DNA from: Desulfovibrio sp. 86
Lineage (GTDB): Bacteria > Desulfobacterota > Desulfovibrionia > Desulfovibrionales > Desulfovibrionaceae
Length of the DNA stretch: 64,000 nt
Assembly (NCBI RefSeq): GCF_902702915.1
Contig: NZ_LR738849.1
Coordinates: 496,001 to 560,000, forward strand
Direction: 5' to 3'
Under the pieces are notes generated by a model. That model was given only the letters and a program-made list of their open reading frames with translations. It was not told where the DNA came from and did no database searches. Shown here one piece after another: positions 19,248 to 27,844 of the stretch (position 1 is its first letter; the number at the start of each line of letters is the position of its first letter). The translations under genes were made by a program, and so were the position numbers.

Positions 19248-19263
19248 TGGCACCCCCTTTGCA
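19248..19263 (+). promoter_or_regulatory. Sigma-54 promoter for FNT copy 2
   Basis: TGGCACCCCCTTTGCA matches the -24/-12 consensus at all key positions, GG and GC 12 nt apart, 50 nt upstream of the start codon. Confidence 0.85.
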
Positions 19264-19312
19264 ACATGTGTAAAAATTCTCAATCACTTTTTTACACAGC
19301 AAAGGAGTTGTT

Positions 19313-20203
19313 ATGGCCGATTCCTCCTCCTTCGAAGCGCTGAACCCTTATCAAATGTGCGACAAGGCGGCTGCCGTCATGGAAGGCAAGGCCATCAAGC
19401 CTGCGGGCAAGGCGTTTTTGCTTGCTGTTATGGCGGGCGTGTTTATCGGTCTGGGTTTTGTCTACTGCGCCATAGCCAATGCAAGCGGCGCCGGCAAGAT
19501 TGTGGGCGGTCTTGTGTTCAGCCTTGGGCTCATGCTGGTCATTGTTCTGGGCGCGGATCTGTTCACCTCCACAACCATGACCCTTCTTCCCCGTGCCAGC
19601 AAAAGGATCACCTGGGGGCAGATGTTCGCCAACTGGGGCGTTGTTTACGCTGGCAACTTTGTGGGCAGCCTGATTCTTGTGGCGCTTATACTGCTCAGCG
19701 GGCATCCGTGGGAGAACGGCGGCAGCATTGCGCTTTTCTACATCAACACCACAGAGCACAAGCTGACCCATACCTTCATTGAAGCCATGTTTCTGGGAGT
19801 CATGTGCAACCTGATGGTCTGTCTTGGCGTGTGGATGAGCTACGCAGGGCGCTCGCTGTTTGACAAAATGATCGCCTGCCTGTTCCCCGTGGGACTCTTT
19901 ATCGCCTGCGGTTTTGAACACAGCGTGGCAAACATGTTCATGATTCCCATTGGCATTCTGTGCAGCCACATGATGCCCCCCGAAGTGGCGGCCAAACTGG
20001 CCGACCCCGCGCACATAGCCTCTGTGCTGAACTGGCAGAATTTTATTTTCAAGAACCTCATACCCGTGACATTGGGCAACATCCTTGGCGGGGGCGTGTT
20101 TGTGGGCCTGTTCCACTGGCTCATCTACCTGCGGCACGGTCACGAGGGCCACCAGCCAGCCAGCATGGCCACACGGCACAAGCAGTCCCCGACCATCGAC
20201 TAA
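19313..20203 (+). CDS. focA: Formate/nitrite transporter family channel, copy 2 (probable formate channel)
   Basis: A 296-residue channel of the FNT family, highly similar to the protein encoded at 478-1365. It has the same six-helix pattern and FTSTTMTL segment (about residues 83-90). AAAGGAG lies 6 nt before the ATG. It is immediately upstream of the formate hydrogenlyase genes and has its own sigma-54 promoter. A formate channel coupled to formate oxidation is therefore the likely role: import of formate for FHL, or export. The charged C-terminus (HGHEGHQPAS) differs from that of copy 1. Confidence 0.88.
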   Translation: MADSSSFEALNPYQMCDKAAAVMEGKAIKPAGKAFLLAVMAGVFIGLGFVYCAIANASGAGKIVGGLVFSLGLMLVIVLGADLFTSTTMTLLPRASKRITWGQMFANWGVVYAGNFVGSLILVALILLSGHPWENGGSIALFYINTTEHKLTHTFIEAMFLGVMCNLMVCLGVWMSYAGRSLFDKMIACLFPVGLFIACGFEHSVANMFMIPIGILCSHMMPPEVAAKLADPAHIASVLNWQNFIFKNLIPVTLGNILGGGVFVGLFHWLIYLRHGHEGHQPASMATRHKQSPTID

Positions 20204-20205
20204 AG

Positions 20206-20243
20206 TGTCGACGCTGTCGAAGCGCTTCGTCAAAAGTGTCGAA
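20206..20243. promoter_or_regulatory. FhlA-type activator sites upstream of hyfA
   Basis: TTCGTCAAAAGTGTCGAA (20226-20243) is an almost perfect palindrome of TTCGNCA-N4-TGNCGAA. It is preceded by two further TGTCGA half-sites (20206, 20215). It is centred about 90 bp upstream of the hyfA -24 element. Confidence 0.65.
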
Positions 20244-20326
20244 CACGGCGTTATGGATAGCCCGCCGCATGGATAGCGAGCTGACATATTCCCCAAAATG
20301 CGCATGAATACTCAATTTGTGCATAA

Positions 20327-20342
20327 TGGCACGCATTCTGCT
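20327..20342 (+). promoter_or_regulatory. Sigma-54 promoter for the hyf operon
   Basis: TGGCACGCATTCTGCT matches the consensus TGGCACG-N4-TTGCW with one change. It lies 44 nt before the hyfA start codon. Confidence 0.88.
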
Positions 20343-20386
20343 GACGAGGGGCCATTATCACGATCCCTTGCGTAACGAGGAAGCTT

Positions 20387-21016
20387 ATGAACCATTTTAT
20401 TTTTGCGGACCCGGTCAAATGCATCGGCTGCAATACCTGCATGGCGGCGTGTTCGCTGGTGCATGAGCAGCAGGGGCTGCTCGGCAGACCCCGGCTTGAG
20501 GTCATGCGTTACGGCAACGGCACAGCGCCCGTGAGTTGCCGCCATTGCGAAGACATGCCCTGCGCCAAGGTCTGCCCGGTGAACGCCATCACTGCCACAG
20601 GGCATTCAGTGCACATCAACGAAAGCAACTGCATTGGTTGCAAGCTGTGCGGTCTTGCCTGTCCTTTCGGGGCCATTGCCCCGGCGGCCGACAGGCCCGC
20701 CGGGCACCCGGAAGTATACGAGCACTATGTGCCGGAAGAAGAACTGGCCGACGCCCCGGGCAGCAACTATTCCATGCCGCCTTTTCTGGCCTGGAATGTG
20801 GGCCGCCGCACTGTGGCCGTAAAGTGCGACCTCTGCTACTTCCGCTCGACCCCGGCTTGCGTGGAGGCCTGCCCCACCATGGCCCTGCGCCTTGTGGACG
20901 AAAAAACGCTGGCCGAACTGCAAAACAGCAAACGTATTGCCACGCTTGAGATGGAAAAACACGACGACAAAGCCGTCCCGGCGGCAACAACCATGTCGGG
21001 GGTGCAGCATGCGTGA
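20387..21016 (+). CDS. hyfA: Formate hydrogenlyase electron-transfer subunit (HyfA/HycB type)
   Basis: A 209-residue ferredoxin-like protein with four [4Fe-4S] motifs: CIGCNTCMAAC, CRHCEDMPCAKVC, CIGCKLCGLAC and the split CDLC...CVEAC. In formate hydrogenlyase this subunit links formate dehydrogenase H to the hydrogenase arm. First gene of a tightly packed rightward operon of eleven genes. The next gene begins inside its last codons (ATGCGTGA overlap). The C-terminal 40 residues beyond the cluster domain are not conserved. Confidence 0.9.
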   Translation: MNHFIFADPVKCIGCNTCMAACSLVHEQQGLLGRPRLEVMRYGNGTAPVSCRHCEDMPCAKVCPVNAITATGHSVHINESNCIGCKLCGLACPFGAIAPAADRPAGHPEVYEHYVPEEELADAPGSNYSMPPFLAWNVGRRTVAVKCDLCYFRSTPACVEACPTMALRLVDEKTLAELQNSKRIATLEMEKHDDKAVPAATTMSGVQHA

Positions 21017-23045
21017 TCCACTTGAAATCCTGCTCTGGGCTGTGCTGACCTACATGGCTGGTGGCGTGCTTTCCCTGCTGCTGAGCCGCAACGAAAGGGC
21101 CGCCATCACGGTCAGCGGCCTGCTTGGCGCGCTTGGCGGCGCGCTTGGGCTGTATGCTGTCCTGCCCTTTCTGCTGCAACGGACCGAGGCCCTCAGCCAT
21201 GTCTATGCGGGACCGTTTCCCTTTGCGCATCTGGCCGTACGGCTGGACATGCTGGGAGCCTTCATGACGGGCGTCATCTCCCTGCTGGCGGTTGCCGCCT
21301 CCATCTATTCCCTGGCCTATGTTAGGGAATACGAAGGCAAGGGCGCTGCGGCCATGGGATTTTTCATGAATACCTTCATCGCTTCTATGGTGGCGCTGAT
21401 GGTCATGGACAACGCCTTCTATTTTATCATCTTTTTTGAAGTCATGTCGCTTTCTTCCTATTTTCTGGTCATCGCCGATCAGGAAAGCGAAGCGGTCAGC
21501 GCCGGTCTGCTCTACTTTTTCATAGCGCATGCCGGGTCTGTGCTTATCATGGCCTCGTTCTTCATCATGTACTGCCACACCCCTGACAGCAGCCTTGATT
21601 TTGCGGCTTTCCGTCAGGCGCAGATTTCGCCGCTCATGGCTTCCATCGCCTTTTTGCTGGCATTTTTCGGCTTTGGGGCCAAGGCGGGCATGCTGCCCCT
21701 GCACGGCTGGCTGCCCAGAGCGCACCCGGCAGCGCCCTCGCACGCTTCGGCCATGATGTCGGGCGTGATGGTCAAGATCGGCGTGTTCGGCATCATCAAG
21801 GTGGGCGCGGACCTGCTGGGCGGCGCGGATATGCCTGTCTGGTGGGGCGTTGTGGTACTGACCTTTGGCGCTGTTTCGTCCGTGCTGGGCGTCATGTACG
21901 CGCTGGCGGAGCACGACATCAAACGCCTGCTTGCCTACCACACGGTTGAAAACGTGGGCATCATCCTCATGGGCGTGGGCGTGGGCCTCATGGGCCTTGC
22001 CCTCAAGAATCCGCTGCTGGCCGCACTGGGCTTTCTGGGCGCGCTCTACCACCTGCTGAACCACGCCGTGTTCAAGGGCCTGCTGTTCCTTGGCGCAGGG
22101 GCCATCATCTACACGGTGCACACCAAGGATATGGAAAAGATGGGCGGCCTCGCCAAGCGCATGCCGCGCACGGCCCTGGCCTTTCTGGTGGGCTGCATGG
22201 CCATTTCCGCCCTGCCGCCCCTCAACGGCTTTGTCAGTGAATGGTACACCTATCAGGGACTTGTGAGCATCAGCCAGCATTCCTCCGTCATCGCGCGGCT
22301 TTCCGGCCCAGTGGCAATCGTGATGCTGGCCATCACCGGCGCTCTGGCCGCCATGTGCTTTGTAAAAGTGTACGGCATCAGCTTTTGCGGTCAGGCGCGC
22401 AGCGCCAAGGCTGCGGAAGCCACGGAAGTTCCGGCCGCCATGACGCTTTCCATGCTTGGTCTGGCCGCGCTGTGCGTGGCGCTGGGCGTGGGCGCGGCCT
22501 GCGTGGCCCCTGTCGTCAGCGCTGTGGCCGATTCGCTCACCACTGGCCAGCAGCATCTTGAAGCCGTGCGCCAGGGCGTGCTCATTCCTGGTGCGGACGC
22601 CGCCACCGGACTTTCTCCCACACTGGTAATGCTCCTGCTGCTGGGCGGCATGCTGCTGCCTTTGCTGGTCTTCATGATCGGCAAGGCCGACCGCCTGCCC
22701 ATGCGCCGCAAAAATGACCCTTGGGCCTGCGGCTACGGCTACGAGGAACGCATGGCCCTCTCCGCCGGGAGTTTTACCCAGGGGCTGCGCCATGTGTTTG
22801 CGGGGCTTTACCGCCTGCGCCAGGCGCTTGATCCCGCTCCGGCCATGTCGCGCGCACTTGACTCGGTCATACGCACGGCGCGGCATGTGGAACCCATGTG
22901 GGACGACGGCATTCTTGCCCGCATCGTCCGTGCCGTGCAAAAGACCGGCATATGCGTGCAGCGGCTGCAGCAGGGCGATTTCCGCGTCTACTGCCTGTAT
23001 ATCATCATCGCGCTTATCACGCTGCTTCTCATCAAAGCCGCCTAG
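21009..23045 (+). CDS. hyfB: Formate hydrogenlyase membrane subunit (HyfB/HycC, NuoL-like)
   Basis: A 678-residue polytopic protein of the complex I antiporter-like family (NuoL/HycC). It has about 14-16 hydrophobic segments, with the conserved mid-domain GAKAGMLPLHGWLPRAHPAAPS and later HHxV-like loop (LLAYHTVENVGI). These Lys/His/Glu residues line the proposed proton path. It anchors the group 4 hydrogenase to the inner membrane and may pump ions. The start at 21009 overlaps hyfA by 8 nt; upstream frame extension is the hyfA gene in another frame. The size fits HyfB of E. coli. Confidence 0.9.
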   Translation: MRDPLEILLWAVLTYMAGGVLSLLLSRNERAAITVSGLLGALGGALGLYAVLPFLLQRTEALSHVYAGPFPFAHLAVRLDMLGAFMTGVISLLAVAASIYSLAYVREYEGKGAAAMGFFMNTFIASMVALMVMDNAFYFIIFFEVMSLSSYFLVIADQESEAVSAGLLYFFIAHAGSVLIMASFFIMYCHTPDSSLDFAAFRQAQISPLMASIAFLLAFFGFGAKAGMLPLHGWLPRAHPAAPSHASAMMSGVMVKIGVFGIIKVGADLLGGADMPVWWGVVVLTFGAVSSVLGVMYALAEHDIKRLLAYHTVENVGIILMGVGVGLMGLALKNPLLAALGFLGALYHLLNHAVFKGLLFLGAGAIIYTVHTKDMEKMGGLAKRMPRTALAFLVGCMAISALPPLNGFVSEWYTYQGLVSISQHSSVIARLSGPVAIVMLAITGALAAMCFVKVYGISFCGQARSAKAAEATEVPAAMTLSMLGLAALCVALGVGAACVAPVVSAVADSLTTGQQHLEAVRQGVLIPGADAATGLSPTLVMLLLLGGMLLPLLVFMIGKADRLPMRRKNDPWACGYGYEERMALSAGSFTQGLRHVFAGLYRLRQALDPAPAMSRALDSVIRTARHVEPMWDDGILARIVRAVQKTGICVQRLQQGDFRVYCLYIIIALITLLLIKAA

Positions 23046-23053
23046 GGGGAACC

Positions 23054-24031
23054 ATGTTTACCATGCAATCCTTGTCCTGGCCGGTATCCTTGCTGCTGGC
23101 CGCCGTGCAGACGCTGCTTCTGCTTTTGCTGGCCCCTCTGCTGTCCGGCATTTCCCGTAAAATCCGGGCCAGAATGCACTCGCGCCTTGGGCCTTTGGGC
23201 GCCGCAGGCGTGCTGCAGGATTACCGCGACCTGGCCAAGCTCATGACCCGGCAGGAAGTGACTCCTGCGCAATCGGGCATCATTTTCCGCATCATGCCCT
23301 TTGTGCTCATTGCCAGCGCTGCGGCCATAGCCATGACGCTTCCCGTGATCGTGACCGGTTCGCAGATGGCGAGCGCGGCGGATCTCATAACCCTGCTGTA
23401 TCTTTTTGCTCTTTACCGTTTTTTCTTTGCCCTTTCCGGGCTGGATTCGGGCAGTCCCTATGCCGGTACGGGCGCAAGCCGTGAAATGCTGCTGGGCGTG
23501 CTGGTGGAGCCCGTGCTCATGCTGGCCCTGCTGGTGGCGGCCCTTATTGCGGGTTCGACCAACCTCGGCGTCATCAGCGAGGTGTTTCGCCAGAACTGGG
23601 GTGGATCCATGCCCACGGCGGCGGCACTGGCCATGGCGGCCTGCGCTTTTGCCGTATTTATTGAAATGGGCAAGATCCCCTTTGACTACCCCGAAGCGGA
23701 ACAAGAACTTCAGGAAGGCCCGCTGACCGAGTATTCCGGCCCCGGCCTTGCTCTGGTCAGCCTGGGCGTAAAGTTCAAGCAGGCGGTCGTTGCCAGCGTG
23801 TTCATCAGCGTGTTTCTGCCCTTTGGCAATGCAACGCCGGAGAGCCTGAACGCTGTAACCTTGCTGGCCGCAGCCGTCGTCTTCGTTCTGAAGCTGCTGG
23901 TCATCTTTGTGCTGGCATCGCTGTACGAAAACAGCCTTGCCCGCGGACGCTTTCTGCTGACGCCGCGCGTCACGTGGTCCGGTTTTGGCGTGGCGGCCCT
24001 GGCATTCGTCTTTTACTTCAGCAAGCTCTAG
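23054..24031 (+). CDS. hyfC: Formate hydrogenlyase membrane subunit (HyfC/HycD, NuoH-like)
   Basis: A 325-residue membrane protein of the NuoH/HycD family, the subunit that connects the peripheral hydrogenase arm to the membrane arm. Family signatures include RARMHSRLGPLG near the N-terminus, EMGKIPFDYPEAEQELQEG (family-typical for the quinone-pocket loop in NuoH) and the final hydrophobic helices. GGGGAA lies just before the ATG at 23054, and the preceding gene ends 8 nt earlier. Confidence 0.9.
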   Translation: MFTMQSLSWPVSLLLAAVQTLLLLLLAPLLSGISRKIRARMHSRLGPLGAAGVLQDYRDLAKLMTRQEVTPAQSGIIFRIMPFVLIASAAAIAMTLPVIVTGSQMASAADLITLLYLFALYRFFFALSGLDSGSPYAGTGASREMLLGVLVEPVLMLALLVAALIAGSTNLGVISEVFRQNWGGSMPTAAALAMAACAFAVFIEMGKIPFDYPEAEQELQEGPLTEYSGPGLALVSLGVKFKQAVVASVFISVFLPFGNATPESLNAVTLLAAAVVFVLKLLVIFVLASLYENSLARGRFLLTPRVTWSGFGVAALAFVFYFSKL

Positions 24032-24049
24032 GGCGTCGAGGAAGAAGTC

Positions 24050-25546
24050 ATGGATAAAATTGCACTGGCAACAATCCTGATACCGTTCATCGGCGCGTTG
24101 CTCGCCGCCTGTCTGCCGTATCGCGCGGCACGGGCGCTGGCGCTGGTGGTTGCCCTTGCCGCTTCGGCGGGCAGCGCGGCCCTTGGCCTGGCATACCTCA
24201 ATGCAGGCATGCCCGAAAACTGCACATTCAGCCTTGTAAGTTACAGCTCCACCCTACTTGGCGGCGCTGGACACACAGTGGAAATATTCGGCGTACTCAT
24301 CGACAGGGTAAGCACGCTCATCTGTTTTGCCGTGGTTTTTCTCGGATTTCTGGTGGTGCTGTACTCCACAGCCTACCTGACCAAGGGCAACCGCGAGCAT
24401 CCGCATGAGGGCACTACCCGTTTTTACGCCATCATGCTGGCCTTTATCGGCGCCATGGCCGGGCTTACGCTTTCCTCCACTCTCTTTGGTCAGTTGCTGT
24501 TCTTTGAAATCACCGGCGGCTGTTCCTGGGCGCTCATCGGCTACTACCAGACTCCCAAGGCGCTGCGCTCGGGCATGAAAGCCCTGCTGGTGACCCACCT
24601 TGGCGCGCTGGGCCTCTATGTGGCTGCAGCCTGGCTGTACCATGAGACCGGCTCCTTTGCCCTCTCCGGCATGGCCGGGCTTGGGGATACCGCCAAGATC
24701 ATCATCGTGGGCGGCGTGCTCTTTGCGGCCTGGGGCAAATCGGCCCAGATTCCCATGCACATGTGGCTGCCCGACGCCATGGAAGCGCCCACCCCGGTGA
24801 GCGCCTACCTGCACGCGGCCTCCATGGTCAAGGTGGGCGTGTTCATTTTTGCCCGCGCCGTCATGGCCGCAGGAGACGTCCCCCCGGTTGTGGGTCATGT
24901 GGGCATGGTCATGGCCGTGATAACCCTCATCTACGGCTTTATCATGTACTTGCCGCAGACCGACATGAAACGCCTGCTGGCCTATTCCACCATTACCCAG
25001 CTCTCATACATCTTCTTTGCCATTTCGCTGGCCATCCTGTGCACGGATCCTGTTCTGCGCAACACGGTGCTGCTTTTTGGCGCAGTCGCCTACATTTTCA
25101 ACCATGCCTTTGCAAAAAGCCTGTTTTTCCTCGTGGCTGGAGCGCTCAGCTACACCTGCGGCACGCGCACCCTCACCCAGTTGCAGGGAATCCTGTCACG
25201 CCTGCCTCTGCTTGGCATAGGCTTTTGTGTGGCGGCACTGGCCATCACCGGCGTACCGCCGCTCAACGGCTTTTTCAGCAAATACCCCATCTTCACCACA
25301 GGTTTTGCCCTTGGCTCGAGCCACTGGTTTGTGATGGTGCTGACCATACTGGTCATGATCGAATCCGTGGGCAGCTTTGCCTGGTTCCTCTACTGGTTCG
25401 GCAAGACTGTACCCGGCAAACCCTCTGAGGTTGTGGCGCAGGCGCAGCCTGTTCCCGCCGCCATGAAGCTGGTGCTGGCCATCCTTGTTTTCATGTCGTT
25501 CTCTTCCAGCATCATGGCCGTTTACTGGTTGAACCACGGAGGCTAA
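24050..25546 (+). CDS. hyfD: Formate hydrogenlyase membrane subunit (HyfD, NuoN/MrpD-like)
   Basis: A 498-residue antiporter-like membrane protein with about 14 helices. The conserved GKSAQIPMHMWLPDAMEAPTP segment with its lysine and DMKRLLAYST mark it as a NuoL/M/N-type subunit. HyfD is present in the ten-subunit Hyf (FHL-2) complex but absent from the simpler Hyc complex, so this locus is of the Hyf type. It could add an ion-pumping module. GAGGAAG precedes the start. Confidence 0.88.
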   Translation: MDKIALATILIPFIGALLAACLPYRAARALALVVALAASAGSAALGLAYLNAGMPENCTFSLVSYSSTLLGGAGHTVEIFGVLIDRVSTLICFAVVFLGFLVVLYSTAYLTKGNREHPHEGTTRFYAIMLAFIGAMAGLTLSSTLFGQLLFFEITGGCSWALIGYYQTPKALRSGMKALLVTHLGALGLYVAAAWLYHETGSFALSGMAGLGDTAKIIIVGGVLFAAWGKSAQIPMHMWLPDAMEAPTPVSAYLHAASMVKVGVFIFARAVMAAGDVPPVVGHVGMVMAVITLIYGFIMYLPQTDMKRLLAYSTITQLSYIFFAISLAILCTDPVLRNTVLLFGAVAYIFNHAFAKSLFFLVAGALSYTCGTRTLTQLQGILSRLPLLGIGFCVAALAITGVPPLNGFFSKYPIFTTGFALGSSHWFVMVLTILVMIESVGSFAWFLYWFGKTVPGKPSEVVAQAQPVPAAMKLVLAILVFMSFSSSIMAVYWLNHGG

Positions 25547-25548
25547 GC

Positions 25549-26208
25549 ATGTTGAGTTCAAGCATAATCATCAACAATCTCGCTGGGCTTTTGGTGGTCA
25601 CATCGCTGATGGTGGTCACCTGCAAAAAAGCCACCACATCCGCGCTGCTGTATGCCGTGCAGTCTGCCGTGCTGGTGCTCTCGTTCATTGCGCTGGCCGG
25701 CCTGATGCAGGCGCACGAGCTGTACACCTGGGCCGGAACCGCCGTTCTGACCAAGGTCATCCTTGTGCCGCTGATCATGTACAAGGCCCTTGGCGCCATG
25801 AACGACCCCGAAGCGCAGGGAATGGTCATTCCCACATCCGTGGTTGTCATTCTTGCCGCAGTTCTTCTGCTCCTGTGCCACTTTGTGGTGAGCACTGTGC
25901 AGGTGCCCATTATCACGCAGCACGGGCTTGAACCTGTACTGGCCGTATCGCTTGGGCATTTCATGATCGGCGTTATGTGCATTGTTGTGCAGCGCAACAT
26001 CATCAAACAGATATTCGGCTATTGCCTGATGGAAAACGGCGCGCACATGACCCTGGCCCTGCTGGCCAATCAGGCCCCGCATCTTGTGGAAATAGGTATT
26101 TCCACAGACGCCATCTTCGCGGTCATCATCATGGTTTACATGGTACGCCGCATTTTCACCACCATGAACACGTTGCGCGCGCATGATCTTTCCGCGCTGA
26201 AGGGGTGA
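25549..26208 (+). CDS. hyfE: Formate hydrogenlyase membrane subunit HyfE
   Basis: A 219-residue hydrophobic protein with about six membrane segments, of the HyfE family. The C-terminal half resembles NuoK-like subunits (GYCLMENGAHMTLALL, with an intramembrane Glu). It starts 2 nt after the hyfD stop and ends 3 nt before hyfF, so the three are cotranslated. The presence of HyfD, E and F together defines the extended membrane arm. Confidence 0.85.
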   Translation: MLSSSIIINNLAGLLVVTSLMVVTCKKATTSALLYAVQSAVLVLSFIALAGLMQAHELYTWAGTAVLTKVILVPLIMYKALGAMNDPEAQGMVIPTSVVVILAAVLLLLCHFVVSTVQVPIITQHGLEPVLAVSLGHFMIGVMCIVVQRNIIKQIFGYCLMENGAHMTLALLANQAPHLVEIGISTDAIFAVIIMVYMVRRIFTTMNTLRAHDLSALKG

Positions 26209-26211
26209 GCC

Positions 26212-27843
26212 ATGAATGCCATGACCAACAGCAGCCCCATGCTTTTTTGCCTGCTGCTCGCAGCCCCATTGGTCACATCGCTGCTGTGCTTTGCCTGCGC
26301 CTTTTGCGGGCGCGGCATACGAACTGTGGTCAACATCATTAACACGGCAGGCTGTGCGGCCCTTCTGGCCACCGCTTTTGGACTGGTGAGCGCGGTCTAC
26401 GAACATGGCCCGCTCTTTGCCGCCGGCAAGTGGATGTACCTCGACAGCCTCTCGGCCATCTTCCTTGCCGTACTTGGCGTGCTGGGGACGATCACAGGCC
26501 TGTACTCATACGGCTACATGAAGCAGGAAGTGGATCACGGCGAAGTTTCCGTAGCAACACTTTGCAACTATTACGGATTTTTTCACATGTTCATCTTCAC
26601 TATGGTTTCGGTGATCACCACCAACAACCTCATCCTCATGTGGGCGGGCGTAGAAGCCACCACCCTGGCATCGGCATTTCTGGTGGGCATTTACGGCCAG
26701 AATTCTTCGCTCGAAGCAGCCTGGAAGTACATTATCATCTGCACCGTGGGCGTGGCCTTTGGCCTCTACGGCACAGTGCTGGTGTATTCCAACGCCTCCG
26801 CAGCCATGAGCGCCCAGGGGCTCGACCCCTCGGACGCCATTTTCTGGACGGAAGCCCTGCGCTATGCTGGCGGTCTTGACCAGACCCTCATGTATCTGGC
26901 CTTTGTATTCGTGCTTATCGGCTTTGGCACCAAGGCCGGGCTGTTCCCCATGCACGCATGGCTGCCCGATGCCCACAGCGAAGCCCCCAGCCCCACCAGC
27001 GCCCTGCTCTCCGCCGTGCTGCTCAAGGCGGCCATATTGGTCATCCTGCGGTACTACATACTTATCAGCCGCAGCATCTCAAGCACGGTGCCGCAAAACA
27101 TGCTGCTGGCCCTTGGCCTGCTTTCCATACTTGTGGCCGCATTCAGCATGGTCTCGCAAAACGACATCAAACGCCGCTACGCCTATTGCAGTGTTGAAAA
27201 CATGGGCATCATCGCCGTGGGCCTTGGCTTTGGCGGCCCGCTGGGCATCTTTGCCGCGCTGTTCCACGTTATCAGCCACAGCCTTGCCAAAGGCCTTGTG
27301 TTCTGCGTGTCGGGCAACGTGCTGCTCAAGTACAGCTCGCGCGACATGACCACCGTGCGCGGCATGCTCAAGATCATGCCTGTCTCCGCCGTGTTTCTTG
27401 CGGCAGGAACCCTGGCCCTGAGCGGCCTGCCGCCGTTCAGCGTATTTTTGAGCGAATTCATGGTGGTCGTTTCCGGCATCAGTTCCGGGCACATGTATCT
27501 GGTGGCGGCTCTGGCCGTGCTGCTCATGGTCGCCCTGGGCGCGCTGGTGCATCTGGTGGCGGTGACGCTCTCCGGCCCGCCGCCGGAATCCATCGCCAAA
27601 GGCGAACAGGGCTGCATGACCCTCATCCCCGCAGCCGCGTTGTTGGGCCTGCTGCTTGTCATGGGCACATGCACGCCAGCCCCGGTGGTGAACATGCTCA
27701 ACGCAGCCACCAACATCGTGCTGGACAAGGATACCGCCACTGCCCAGGTACAGCCCGCCCTGCGTGAAATGGTGCGCACCGCCTCTCAGGAGGCTGTTGC
27801 AACCGACGCAGCCAGGCAAACTTCTTCCCGCCAGGAGATATAA
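26212..27843 (+). CDS. hyfF: Formate hydrogenlyase membrane subunit (HyfF, NuoM/L-like)
   Basis: A 543-residue third antiporter-like subunit, with GTKAGLFPMHAWLPDAHSEAPS mid-protein and DIKRRYAYCSVENMG as the family marks and about 14 helices. With HyfB and HyfD it gives the complex three antiporter-type modules, as in respiratory complex I. That suggests ion translocation driven by formate oxidation to H2, or the reverse, which has been proposed for FHL-2 but is not established. The last ~50 residues are hydrophilic. Confidence 0.87.
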   Translation: MNAMTNSSPMLFCLLLAAPLVTSLLCFACAFCGRGIRTVVNIINTAGCAALLATAFGLVSAVYEHGPLFAAGKWMYLDSLSAIFLAVLGVLGTITGLYSYGYMKQEVDHGEVSVATLCNYYGFFHMFIFTMVSVITTNNLILMWAGVEATTLASAFLVGIYGQNSSLEAAWKYIIICTVGVAFGLYGTVLVYSNASAAMSAQGLDPSDAIFWTEALRYAGGLDQTLMYLAFVFVLIGFGTKAGLFPMHAWLPDAHSEAPSPTSALLSAVLLKAAILVILRYYILISRSISSTVPQNMLLALGLLSILVAAFSMVSQNDIKRRYAYCSVENMGIIAVGLGFGGPLGIFAALFHVISHSLAKGLVFCVSGNVLLKYSSRDMTTVRGMLKIMPVSAVFLAAGTLALSGLPPFSVFLSEFMVVVSGISSGHMYLVAALAVLLMVALGALVHLVAVTLSGPPPESIAKGEQGCMTLIPAAALLGLLLVMGTCTPAPVVNMLNAATNIVLDKDTATAQVQPALREMVRTASQEAVATDAARQTSSRQEI

Positions 27844-27844
27844 C

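Larger units (their letters stand above)
18762..19312. other. Intergenic region before FNT copy 2: repeat and promoter
   Basis: No gene. It carries repeat copy C (18957-19108), a candidate activator site (19174-19203) and a sigma-54 promoter (19248-19263). Confidence 0.6.

Noticed and set aside
20616..22940. 774-codon minus-strand frame opposite hyfA-hyfB
   Set aside because: Its product is a His/Arg/Gln-rich shadow of hydrophobic codons on the plus strand. The plus-strand genes have clear motifs and spacing.
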